A stretch of DNA of 64,000 nt from Leeuwenhoekiella sp044542075 (GTDB lineage: Bacteria > Bacteroidota > Bacteroidia > Flavobacteriales > Flavobacteriaceae), in contig NZ_JBITTU010000010.1 in the NCBI RefSeq assembly GCF_044542075.1, positions 90,126 to 154,125 of the forward strand, given 5' to 3'. A program made the position numbers and the translations under genes. The notes beneath the pieces are model-generated. The model had not been told where the DNA came from, did no database searches, and saw only the letters and a program-made list of their open reading frames with translations. Of the stretch, positions 8,642-17,062 are shown one piece after another. Positions within the stretch are counted from its first letter, which is position 1; each line of letters begins with the position of its first letter.

Positions 8642-9823
8642 GTGCCACATAATTCCCAAATAATTCTATTTATTGTTCTCGCTCAATTTCTGGGAACCTC
8701 ATTGTGGTTTGTGGGGAATATTGTTGTACCTCAATTGCCGTTTTCTCAATTGAATGAGACAAACAGCATTGGTGATATTCTAGCCGCTGTACAATTTGGT
8801 TTTATAGCCGGCACTTTAGTTTTTGCAATACTCGCCTTTGCAGACCGCTACTCCCCTTCTAAAGTTTTTATGCTATGTTCATTTCTGGGAGCGCTTTCAA
8901 ATCTTGCATTGATCATTCCTGAGGTTTCTTTGAATATGATTTTAATATCCCGTTTTACAACGGGTTTTTTCTTAGCCGGTATTTATCCTGTAGGAATGAA
9001 AATTGCTTCAGATTATTTTGAAAAAGGCCTGAGTATGGCATTGGGATATCTAGTGGGAGCACTTGTCTTAGGAACCGCATTACCCCATTTTTTAAATAGT
9101 TTAGGAGTTTCTATAAATTACAAAAGTATTACTATGCTTACTAGTGGACTAGCATTGTTAGGAGGTTTACTAATAGGCATTGGCGTTCCTGATGGCCCTT
9201 TTAGAAAAGTACAACAGCGCCTGGATTTAAATGCAATTCCGCAACTTTTTAAGGGAGCGGCTTTTCGGTCGGCTGCTTTTGGTTACTGGGGACATATGTG
9301 GGAATTATACGCCTTTTGGGGCTTTATACCACTTTTTATAACCTATTACGCGAACACCCAAAATGTGCTGATAAATGTTCCGCTAATTGCTTTTTCAACT
9401 TTGGCTATTGGTGCTATAGCGTGTGCATTAGGAGGACATATAAGTGCAAAAAGAGGGAGTGAGCGCGTCGCCCGGTTTTCCCTCATCGCATCAGGATTAT
9501 GCTGTTTGCTCTCGCCCTTTAGTATATATCTTCCGTTTTGGCTTTTTATATCGTTTCTATTATTTTGGGGAGCGATGGTGGTTGCAGACAGTCCGCAGTT
9601 TTCGACACTAGTAGCTAGCAATGCAATTGCGGCGTATCGCGGTACAGCTCTCACGCTAGTAAATTGTGTAGGTTTTGCGATAACCATTATCAGTATTCAA
9701 TTGGTAGGTTATTTTGCAGTTCAATTAGATATGCAGTATCTCTTTTTGGTTTTAGCTGTAGGTCCTATATTTGGCATTTTTAGTTTATTGAGAAAAAGGA
9801 GTCACAAGAATAAATCCAAATAA
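8642..9823 (+). CDS. Major facilitator superfamily (MFS) transporter
   Basis: 393 residues with about twelve hydrophobic segments. The loop between helices 2 and 3 reads FADRYSPSKVF, a variant of the MFS motif A, and ISRFTTGFFLAGIYPVGMKIASDYF follows in helices 4-5. Substrate is not identifiable; the fold suggests a small-solute or drug/H+ transporter of the inner membrane. The start is a GTG at 8642, 14 bp after the propeller gene, because no ATG precedes the first membrane helix. The downstream CBM9-like lipoprotein follows after 51 bp. Confidence 0.85.
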   Translation: MPHNSQIILFIVLAQFLGTSLWFVGNIVVPQLPFSQLNETNSIGDILAAVQFGFIAGTLVFAILAFADRYSPSKVFMLCSFLGALSNLALIIPEVSLNMILISRFTTGFFLAGIYPVGMKIASDYFEKGLSMALGYLVGALVLGTALPHFLNSLGVSINYKSITMLTSGLALLGGLLIGIGVPDGPFRKVQQRLDLNAIPQLFKGAAFRSAAFGYWGHMWELYAFWGFIPLFITYYANTQNVLINVPLIAFSTLAIGAIACALGGHISAKRGSERVARFSLIASGLCCLLSPFSIYLPFWLFISFLLFWGAMVVADSPQFSTLVASNAIAAYRGTALTLVNCVGFAITIISIQLVGYFAVQLDMQYLFLVLAVGPIFGIFSLLRKRSHKNKSK

Positions 9824-9874
9824 AAGTCGCTGTTTCTGTAGAAGATTCTGAGATTGTAGATATTACGTTAGTTT

Positions 9875-10630
9875 ATGAAGTATTTTTTAGTTTTCATTAT
9901 ACTCACAGTGACATTCAGTTCTTGCGAAAAAGATAAAACCCCTCCTCCACTTTTTGAAAAGTCTCAAGAAAATTTACAGTCGGTATCCCGATCAGAAATC
10001 TCACCCTACATTGACGGAAAACCAACTGATCCTGCCTGGAAAAAGATTGCCTGGACTCCACTTGATAATATCTGGCAGGGTGATAACATAACATATGCTG
10101 CGCAATACAAAATTACGTGGACGCCAGATGCTCTTTTTATTTTGCTCGCTATTGAAAATGAACAACTCAAACGTACATTTAATAATCCGCTGACTACGTT
10201 TAAAGATCAGAACCGTGTCATAGTCTATCTTGACGAAAATAATAGCGGCGGCGATCACGCTGCTAATCATAGTGCATTTGCGTATCAGATACTTTCTGAT
10301 GGTTTTATAGTTGATTATAATGCAGAAAATAAACCCACTATTTACAACAATCACATAGACAGTGAACTTTCAAAAACTGACTCTAAACTGTATTGGGAAA
10401 TTAAGGTTACTGTTTTTAAAGAGAGTTATTGTGACAATCAGCCTAATGAGGCCGTTAAACTTTCCGTAGATAAAAAATTAGGTTTTGCCCTCGCTTATGT
10501 TAGTGTTGATTCCCTGGAAAAGACAAAAACAACAAATACGATCATAGGTTCTGTACCTATTCCTGAAGATTATGAAAATAGAATAGCCACCGATTCAGGA
10601 CTTTTTGGTACAATTTTATTAAGCAATTAA
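9875..10630 (+). CDS. CBM9-like carbohydrate-binding lipoprotein
   Basis: 251 residues. The N-terminus ends in a lipobox (FSSCEKDK, Cys about residue 17), so it is a membrane-anchored lipoprotein. The body matches the family-9 carbohydrate-binding/DOMON-like beta-sandwich: ISPYIDGKPTDPAWKKIAWTPL, YKITWTPDALFILLAIEN, RVIVYLDENNSGG and YWEIKVTVF. In other proteins this domain binds glycans or occurs as a heme/sugar domain. It has no attached enzyme domain. The gene sits between an MFS transporter and an MRJP-family protein, suggesting a small uptake or sensing cluster; function is inferred. Confidence 0.7.
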   Translation: MKYFLVFIILTVTFSSCEKDKTPPPLFEKSQENLQSVSRSEISPYIDGKPTDPAWKKIAWTPLDNIWQGDNITYAAQYKITWTPDALFILLAIENEQLKRTFNNPLTTFKDQNRVIVYLDENNSGGDHAANHSAFAYQILSDGFIVDYNAENKPTIYNNHIDSELSKTDSKLYWEIKVTVFKESYCDNQPNEAVKLSVDKKLGFALAYVSVDSLEKTKTTNTIIGSVPIPEDYENRIATDSGLFGTILLSN

Positions 10631-10732
10631 TTTTCTTTCAACCTATATTAAAGCAACCCATCAAATTTGTATGTACCACTTAAAATAAGAAAGTCTTAAC
10701 GTAAGTCAACCTCCTGTAGCGCTTAGCAACTG

Positions 10733-10740
10733 TATCTTTG
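10733..10740 (+). promoter_or_regulatory. Candidate -7 promoter box (TATCTTTG)
   Basis: An exact match to the Bacteroidota TAnnTTTG -7 box, 23 bp upstream of the next gene's ATG. No clear TTG -33 element lies at the usual distance, so only the -7 half is supported. Confidence 0.4.
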
Positions 10741-10763
10741 CAGTCAATTTTTAATTTAAAATC

Positions 10764-11801
10764 ATGCATTCAAATACATTCAAAATAAGCTTGTTATTTA
10801 GCCTGCTTTTCCTGATATATTCACCTGTTTTGAGTCAGAAAAAAGTCGCTTCATTTAAAGGTGCACAAGTAACCGGAATTACCATTTCTGAAACCGGAAG
10901 ATTATTTGCTAATTTTCCCAGATGGAGAAAAGACATCCCTTACTCTGTAGTTGAAGTGATGGAAGATGGCAGCGTAAAACCCTATCCTAATAGCGACTGG
11001 AATACCTGGTCTTTAAATCAAAAACCGCAGGATAATCAATTTATAAGTGTGCAGGCCATGTGGGCCGATGCAGATAAACTGTATGTTATAGAAACAGCAA
11101 ACCCACAATTTAAGGGGATCATAGCCACTCCTAAAGTTCAGGTTTTTGATTTAAAAACAAATTCTCATTTAAAAACCTACACGCTTACTGAAGGCAGTTT
11201 TACAAATAACACCTACATAAATGATATGCGCATAGATCATAAACGCGATCTAATTTTTCTTACAGATTCCGGCGCAGGGGGCATCATAACTATAGATTTA
11301 AAAACCGGTATTTCTAAAGGATATTTAACCCACTCTAAAACGACAAAAGCCGAAGTAGAAACTTTGACGTTTGATAACGGAATCTGGAAGGGTACGGTAA
11401 ACTCTGATGGTATAGCGCTGAATGAAGAACAAGACATTTTATATTTTCACGCACTTTCAGGATACACTTTATACGAAATAAATATTGACGATCTTCTCAA
11501 CAATGACACCTCAAACATTAAGAGTTATACAACAGGAGCTCCAGATGGTATGCTTCTAGATGCGCACAACAGACTTTTTCTCGCAAATCTGGAGGAAAAT
11601 AAAATTGAATATTTATCACCAGACCGCAATAAAACAAAAACCTTAGCACAAGGAAAAAAAGTAAATTGGGCAGATACCTTCAGTATTTATGACGGCTATT
11701 TTTACTATACAAATTCTAGAATTAACGAAGCTACAGGTGATATTAGTGATATGGAATTTGAGATTTATAAAATCAAATTACCTAAGTTTAAAAACGACTA
11801 A
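10764..11801 (+). CDS. Secreted major royal jelly protein/Yellow-family protein
   Basis: 345 residues with a signal peptide (cleavage after about residue 24, ...SPVLSQ). The sequence follows the bacterial MRJP/Yellow pattern: AQVTGITISETGRLFANFPRW near the N-terminus, SVQAMWADADKLYVIETAN, TYINDMRIDHKRDLIFLTDSGAGGIITIDLKTG, NSDGIALNEEQDILYFHALSGYTLYEI and GAPDGMLLDAHNRLFLANLEENKI. The family forms a six-bladed propeller; bacterial members have been linked to lactonase-like chemistry or ligand binding, not proven here. An aldo/keto reductase gene follows after 33 bp, so the two may handle a sugar or lactone together. Confidence 0.78.
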   Translation: MHSNTFKISLLFSLLFLIYSPVLSQKKVASFKGAQVTGITISETGRLFANFPRWRKDIPYSVVEVMEDGSVKPYPNSDWNTWSLNQKPQDNQFISVQAMWADADKLYVIETANPQFKGIIATPKVQVFDLKTNSHLKTYTLTEGSFTNNTYINDMRIDHKRDLIFLTDSGAGGIITIDLKTGISKGYLTHSKTTKAEVETLTFDNGIWKGTVNSDGIALNEEQDILYFHALSGYTLYEINIDDLLNNDTSNIKSYTTGAPDGMLLDAHNRLFLANLEENKIEYLSPDRNKTKTLAQGKKVNWADTFSIYDGYFYYTNSRINEATGDISDMEFEIYKIKLPKFKND

Positions 11802-11834
11802 TTTTTTCGCTTTTGCAAAAACCGATACAATACT

Positions 11835-12740
11835 ATGGAAAATAAAATAGCACTCAACAATAACCTAAGCCTATCAAGAATCATACACGGTTATTGGCGC
11901 TTAAGAGATTGGAATCTTAGTGACCAGGAACTTTTAACACTCATTGAGCAGGTTTTAGAATTGGGTATAACCTCATTTGATCACGCAGATATTTATGGAA
12001 ATTATACCTGCGAAGAATTCTTTGGGCGAGCACTCGCATTAAAACCTGAGTTGAGATCTAAAATGCAGCTTATTAGCAAGTGCGGTATTCGTTTGAATAC
12101 AGATTTTAATCCGCAATTAGATGTAAAAATTTACGATTATAGTGCGGCTTATATCATTCAGCAAGCTGAAGCATCCCTAAAAAATTTAGGTACAGACCGT
12201 CTCGACTTATTATTATTACACAGACCGGCTCCGTTTTTTAATCCGGAAGAAGTTGCCAAAGCATTTGATGAATTAAAGCAAAGCGGGAAGGTGCTTAATT
12301 TTGGGGTTTCGAACTTCTCTCCTATGCAATTTGATAGTTTACAGGCGTATTTAGATATGCCACTGGCGACCAATCAGGTTGAAATTTCGGTAGGATGTCT
12401 AGAGCATTTTGATAATGAAAATATCGAGTTTTTTCAAAAGCATAAAATCAAGCCCATGGCGTGGTCTCCACTAGCCGGTGGTGGTTTATTCAAACCTGAA
12501 ACCGAACAGGAACATCGCTTACATTCCGTTTTAAAAGCAATTGCATCAGAATTAAATATTGAGACGATAGATCAGGTGATGTACGCCTGGTTATTGAAGC
12601 ATCCTGTGGGCATAATGCCTATTGTTGGCTCTCAACACATCAACCGTATTAAAAGTGCCGTAGATGCCCTTAAAATAGAATTAAGCCTCGAGCAGTGGTA
12701 TAAAATTTATATCGCTTCTAAAGGAGAAGACTTACCTTAA
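11835..12740 (+). CDS. Aldo/keto reductase
   Basis: 301 residues, cytoplasmic, a TIM-barrel NADPH oxidoreductase of the YdhF type. The catalytic tetrad is visible: D49 and Y54 in FDHADIYG, K82 in LISKCGI and H129 in LDLLLLHRP. The NADPH-binding C-terminal part includes PIVGSQHINRIKSAVDAL. It reduces an aldehyde or ketone, possibly a sugar; the substrate is unknown. It follows the MRJP-family gene closely and ends at a bidirectional terminator facing the PUL. Confidence 0.88.
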   Translation: MENKIALNNNLSLSRIIHGYWRLRDWNLSDQELLTLIEQVLELGITSFDHADIYGNYTCEEFFGRALALKPELRSKMQLISKCGIRLNTDFNPQLDVKIYDYSAAYIIQQAEASLKNLGTDRLDLLLLHRPAPFFNPEEVAKAFDELKQSGKVLNFGVSNFSPMQFDSLQAYLDMPLATNQVEISVGCLEHFDNENIEFFQKHKIKPMAWSPLAGGGLFKPETEQEHRLHSVLKAIASELNIETIDQVMYAWLLKHPVGIMPIVGSQHINRIKSAVDALKIELSLEQWYKIYIASKGEDLP

Positions 12741-12745
12741 ATTTT

Positions 12746-12790
12746 AAATGTCGGTTGTTATTGAAGTTAAATAACAACCGACATTTTTTT
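12746..12790. terminator. Bidirectional terminator between convergent genes
   Basis: A perfect 17-bp stem, AAATGTCGGTTGTTATT (12746-12762) with its reverse complement at 12770-12786, 7-nt loop, T run on the plus side and A-rich sequence on the other side. It closes the aldo/keto reductase gene and the last minus-strand PUL gene. Confidence 0.92.
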
Positions 12791-12800
12791 ATCCTAAAAA

Positions 12801-15539
12801 CTACTTTTCTAAAACGGTATATTCATAACGGGAATATCCTATTTTTCCTGAAGGTGACAGCGCTTCTATGAGTATGGTTTTTGTTCCCGGAAGATCATTA
12901 GTATAAAATGAAAAATGCGTGGTACCTGCGTCATCTACTATAACATCGGGATTCCAATAAAGCGTAGTTTCCAGTTGAATTGTAGTGGTAGAATTCTCCC
13001 TATCTTGATATTTCGGAACATAGAATTCTTTTGAAGTAGGATAGACCGGTATGGTTGTTTTTAATATTCCTTTAGATTTATACGCTGTAAAAATTCCGTT
13101 ACCGCTATAAGTATAAATCGCTAAAATACTTCCCCAGGCAGGCACTGTATTAAAGTCAGAAAATGGATTTGCTTCTCTAAACAAATCCTGATAATTTGAT
13201 GAAGTTTCTTTTATTATTTCAACACTCTTAATATCTGCGGTGGACAAATTTTGAAGCAATTGATATTCATAATTGCGCACAGTAATCCCATCCACAAGAA
13301 TTAAAGTTTCGTCTCCCGCCTGTATTCGCGGCTTCAAATAGGTGCCGGTACTGTCTGTAACTGGTAAAAATGTAATCTCATTGCCAAAAGCGGCCCGAAG
13401 TACACTAAACAACCCAAACGACCAGCTTTCTTGCTTATCACGTATTTTATCTCCCTCAAAAATAACATCTGGTTTACCGTACAAATCCTGAACCTTTTTA
13501 CGTTGTGGAGTCATCTCATAAGTATCTAAAACAACCTCATCTAACTGGTTTACGCTAGAATCAAAATCAAAAAATGAATCTGTTGGATTTTTAGCTGTTT
13601 TCTCTGAAAATTCCGAATTCGAGGCTAAAGTAGTATTCAACTTATCCTGTATTTTAAAATCGACCTTAGGCTTTTCAAATTTGTTTAGATTTAGGGTATA
13701 ATCTCGTTGTCTACCGGCATCATTTTTAGTCTGAAGCACGGCGCGTAAACGATTCCCTGTAAATGGTGGAAGCGGAAAATAAAATCTTCCCAAACTATCT
13801 GTTTGTTGTTCATAAAAGCTTTGCTGCTCCCCAAAAACCATAAGACTTACCTCGACATTTTCTTTCATTTTATTTTCGGCAAGCAATGCGGCAACATCCC
13901 CTTTTACATACAAACCCAGTTCCGGCTCAAAATTAAAATCATCATTTAATTCTGAAATAAATTTATAGTTTCGGTAGCCTTGTGTTAGCATAAGAGCATC
14001 CAGATCTCGTTGTCTGTGTGTATTTGTTTTGTCAAAATAAGAAGTCGCATTCTCTATAGTTCCTTTCAACTCAGAACTCAGCAGCATATAGGTTTGAATA
14101 GATTTACCCATTTGTACTGCTGAAAAAACAGAGTCTACAACAACTGCAGAAACCGTAGGAAGTACCGTTTCTTTAGGAAAATTAGCAATATTTAATTGTG
14201 CGCTTACTTCTTCTCCAGAGCGATAACTCAACTTATCTGTGCTGATGTTAAGGTCTAAAAATTGCGTTTCTAAATCATTGTAATAAAGACGTTCTGCAAG
14301 TGGTTTATCATTTTTATCAAATAATGTAAAAACCACAATACCAGCCAGCAGACTGCTTTTATCAACCGGTAGGGTAAGTTTTCCCGCATTCAGTTTTTGA
14401 TAAATTTTACCGTTAGAAATCCCGCGGCTTGATACCTGTATTGAAATAGAATCATTTATAAATTCGGTAGAAGTAATTGAGAGCAGTAATTTATCGCGAA
14501 GGAGCTTTACATTTAATAAAGTTCCCTGGTCAGAAACTTCGGGTAAATCAAAGAATGTCGTGGCTTTAGATTCATATAAAGCATCAGTCTTTGTAAGTCT
14601 GGCCTGATATTTTGTAGCTTTCTTCGGAACCAAAAAAAGTTGCCCCATTCCCAGACTATTACTTCTAAATTTACCTATAACAACTCCACTCTCATCAACA
14701 ACTTCACCTTCGACCAAAACACCTTTACCGGTATGATCTAGTGCCTTAAAACCAACCAAATTGGTAATACCTGCAACAAAATTTCCGCCTTCAGGAAAAA
14801 ATTGTAAATCAATATTTGGCTTTGCTAAATTATAAAATTCAGTATGCCGCGCGCCATTAGCCGTTTCTACAGCTAACTCGCTCCATCGAGCATCCTGAGG
14901 AATATCCTTTTTAAATATAAAATCTCCAGCATCATTTTTTGCTACAGGGTATGTTTTAGTATTCCCGGCTACCTCAAAATGTACGTCAATAGTAGCTCCT
15001 GCCGTAGAATCTATAAACTCAGGTTTAATTAAAACTTCAAGCTGATTTCCGGCAACGGCTGTACCTGTATTTAGAATCTTAAAAACCTCTGTAGTTTGTG
15101 AGGCTTTATTTTCTAAAATTTGAATATGAGTTTTAAAAGTAAATGCATCTCCAAAATTACGATTCCACTCTGTATACCCTCTTAATTGATAAGTACCTGC
15201 TAAATAGTAATACGCTAATTCAAAAGAATTTGAACCCACTCCCTGCTCTAACGGAATCTGCTTACTATCTATTATTTTATTATTGGCATCTATAAGTTCT
15301 ACGTGCAACGTCTTACTTAATGGAGATGGCTGATGATCTTTTGCCTGAGTTACAATCGCCTTAAACCATAAGGTTTCTCCTTTTTGATAGACGCTTTTAT
15401 CGAGTTGCAAATACACCTTTTCTGCAAATGCTTCCTGCGCGATTTGTTCCTGCGCACGACTAAAAATTGTAAAGAATAGAAAAGCACAAAGCACCAGTCT
15501 TAAAAAGGATTTTACAGAAAGTGATCGGTTTAAATTCAT
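12801..15539 (-). CDS. MG2-domain surface protein with TonB-receptor-plug-like segment
   Basis: 912 residues with a signal peptide (about 30 residues, ending SRAQEQ). The N-terminal region has an alpha-2-macroglobulin MG2-type repeat (EKVYLQLDKSVYQKGETLWFKAIVTQA), followed by several more beta-sandwich domains. A segment around residues 680-810 (KVQDLYGKPDVIFEGDKI ... ILVDGITVRNYEYQLLQNLSTADIKSVEIIKE) resembles a TonB-dependent receptor plug, without a barrel. No thioester motif is present. This architecture is frequent in Bacteroidota and its function is unresolved; an envelope role in PUL or protease-inhibitor processes is guessed. It is the last gene of the minus-strand locus, 67 bp after the aspartyl protease-like gene. 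Confidence 0.72.
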   Translation of the reverse strand: MNLNRSLSVKSFLRLVLCAFLFFTIFSRAQEQIAQEAFAEKVYLQLDKSVYQKGETLWFKAIVTQAKDHQPSPLSKTLHVELIDANNKIIDSKQIPLEQGVGSNSFELAYYYLAGTYQLRGYTEWNRNFGDAFTFKTHIQILENKASQTTEVFKILNTGTAVAGNQLEVLIKPEFIDSTAGATIDVHFEVAGNTKTYPVAKNDAGDFIFKKDIPQDARWSELAVETANGARHTEFYNLAKPNIDLQFFPEGGNFVAGITNLVGFKALDHTGKGVLVEGEVVDESGVVIGKFRSNSLGMGQLFLVPKKATKYQARLTKTDALYESKATTFFDLPEVSDQGTLLNVKLLRDKLLLSITSTEFINDSISIQVSSRGISNGKIYQKLNAGKLTLPVDKSSLLAGIVVFTLFDKNDKPLAERLYYNDLETQFLDLNISTDKLSYRSGEEVSAQLNIANFPKETVLPTVSAVVVDSVFSAVQMGKSIQTYMLLSSELKGTIENATSYFDKTNTHRQRDLDALMLTQGYRNYKFISELNDDFNFEPELGLYVKGDVAALLAENKMKENVEVSLMVFGEQQSFYEQQTDSLGRFYFPLPPFTGNRLRAVLQTKNDAGRQRDYTLNLNKFEKPKVDFKIQDKLNTTLASNSEFSEKTAKNPTDSFFDFDSSVNQLDEVVLDTYEMTPQRKKVQDLYGKPDVIFEGDKIRDKQESWSFGLFSVLRAAFGNEITFLPVTDSTGTYLKPRIQAGDETLILVDGITVRNYEYQLLQNLSTADIKSVEIIKETSSNYQDLFREANPFSDFNTVPAWGSILAIYTYSGNGIFTAYKSKGILKTTIPVYPTSKEFYVPKYQDRENSTTTIQLETTLYWNPDVIVDDAGTTHFSFYTNDLPGTKTILIEALSPSGKIGYSRYEYTVLEK

Positions 15540-15606
15540 ATTAATATAGGATTACAGATTTAACAATTTGTATAATTATTCTGTAGGGGCTATAATAACT
15601 AACACA

Positions 15607-17025
15607 TTACTCTTTTTTAAAATAAATGTGTGGCTTCTTATACATATGACCTTTTGTATATAAAATTGGTAAATAATCTAAATTAAACTGCGTATAAGTT
15701 TGGAACGTATCAGGAAATTTATCAAAATTCACCTTAGGCTTTACAGCCAAATTAACAAACTCTTTTTTCCTCTTGACGTGTAGAACAGCAACTGTATCTA
15801 AATTCCGTAATTTAGTAGTTAACTGCATAAATTTTGAATTCTTTATTTCCTCAAAAGATTGTACTGTTGAATCAATATCCGTTTTATTGATATAATTCAT
15901 CAATTCTTTTTGTTCTTGAAAAAAATCGTCCCTTAAACTTTTAGGAAAAACTACTTCATCGACTCCGATAACAGTATCACCCAATTTTAAGCCCTCGTTT
16001 TGTGCTTGATTTGAAAGGCCTTTCACAACTACCAAACTGTTCTGCAATCCAACCCAGACACCTGAACCATTTATAGCTTCGTTAGCTTCAATATGATACG
16101 CTACCGTTTTGTGACCTTCTCCCAAAAAATATAATTTATGATTGGGATAATCAAATATCACTTTCTCAAATCGAGATAAAAAACCTAATCCTACACCAGC
16201 GTGTTCTCTATAATTGACGTATTTAACTAGTTCATCTCCATAAATCCTATCGCCTAACTTAAGTGGTAAAATTGTTTCATAAGATGAGTCTTCTACCACA
16301 GGCTTCGATTCATTGTATATGTTCAGGGGATCTCTATAATATTTCCATTTAATCATATCAACTTTACGATCCTCACCCATATTACGGTTGTTCATCCTTA
16401 TTGCAGCGGTTGGGTCACCTGTATCGATTATTAGTGGCACGGTGTCGCTTCCTATTTGAGCATTCACATAAACAATATTATTTCTCAGCGTAAAAGGTAA
16501 ACCTTTTCCTAATTGTAGTTTTAGATTTTTTATGTTATTAGTGACGTATATTCTATCATTTTTAAAATCAATCACCCAACAGAGTTCCCGTAGTATATTG
16601 TTTCCTAAAATTCCGTCAATACTTAAACCAGTTTGCTGAAAATTTTTAAAATTTAGAAAAGAAACCTTTCCTAGTTCTATTTTCTCTGGCCAGATTAATC
16701 TTTCAGTCCGCTTCTCTCCATAATAATCCATAAATATAGAGGTATGATTACTAGTTGATTCCATTGCAATTTCATCATCAAAAAGTGTAGTAGACGCGCC
16801 TGTATCAAATAAAAAATCATAAACTGTACTATCTATCTTTATGGGAACAGCGATGTGAGCTTGATTAGAATAATTAAAGTGGATCGTATCAACAACTCCT
16901 GCTTCAAAAATTATTTCTTGTTTGATATCCTCACTACAGGAAATAAATAATACAGAAGTAAAAAGAAGCATAAAACCTAAAAACAGCTTCTGATATAATA
17001 ATATTAAGTTGTTTTTAGGTTTCAT
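15607..17025 (-). CDS. Double-domain retropepsin-like aspartyl protease lipoprotein with PDZ domain
   Basis: 472 residues, with a hydrophobic N-terminus ending in a plausible lipobox Cys30 (VLFISCSED). Two aspartyl-protease DTG motifs are visible, FLFDTGAS (D74) and LIIDTGDP (D201), so the protein can form the two-lobed active site within one chain. A PDZ-like segment follows (SGVWVGLQNSLVVVKGLSNQAQNEGLKLGDTVIGVDEV, about residues 325-360). It is expected to act in the periplasm or on the outer membrane. It lies 36 bp downstream of the large DUF2264 gene and is probably co-transcribed with the PUL enzymes; its target is unknown. Confidence 0.8.
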   Translation of the reverse strand: MKPKNNLILLYQKLFLGFMLLFTSVLFISCSEDIKQEIIFEAGVVDTIHFNYSNQAHIAVPIKIDSTVYDFLFDTGASTTLFDDEIAMESTSNHTSIFMDYYGEKRTERLIWPEKIELGKVSFLNFKNFQQTGLSIDGILGNNILRELCWVIDFKNDRIYVTNNIKNLKLQLGKGLPFTLRNNIVYVNAQIGSDTVPLIIDTGDPTAAIRMNNRNMGEDRKVDMIKWKYYRDPLNIYNESKPVVEDSSYETILPLKLGDRIYGDELVKYVNYREHAGVGLGFLSRFEKVIFDYPNHKLYFLGEGHKTVAYHIEANEAINGSGVWVGLQNSLVVVKGLSNQAQNEGLKLGDTVIGVDEVVFPKSLRDDFFQEQKELMNYINKTDIDSTVQSFEEIKNSKFMQLTTKLRNLDTVAVLHVKRKKEFVNLAVKPKVNFDKFPDTFQTYTQFNLDYLPILYTKGHMYKKPHIYFKKE

Positions 17026-17062
17026 AATTTCAGTATTGAGTAGCTCTAATGCTCAGTCGACA

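Noticed and set aside
9824..9874. Frame across the MFS-to-CBM9 spacer giving VAVSVEDSEIVDITLVYE
   Set aside because: It overlaps the lipoprotein start in another frame, has no start codon of its own and ends after a few residues inside it.
12801..15539. TonB-dependent receptor
   Set aside because: Only a short plug-like stretch is present; no barrel, and the N-terminal part is MG2-type.
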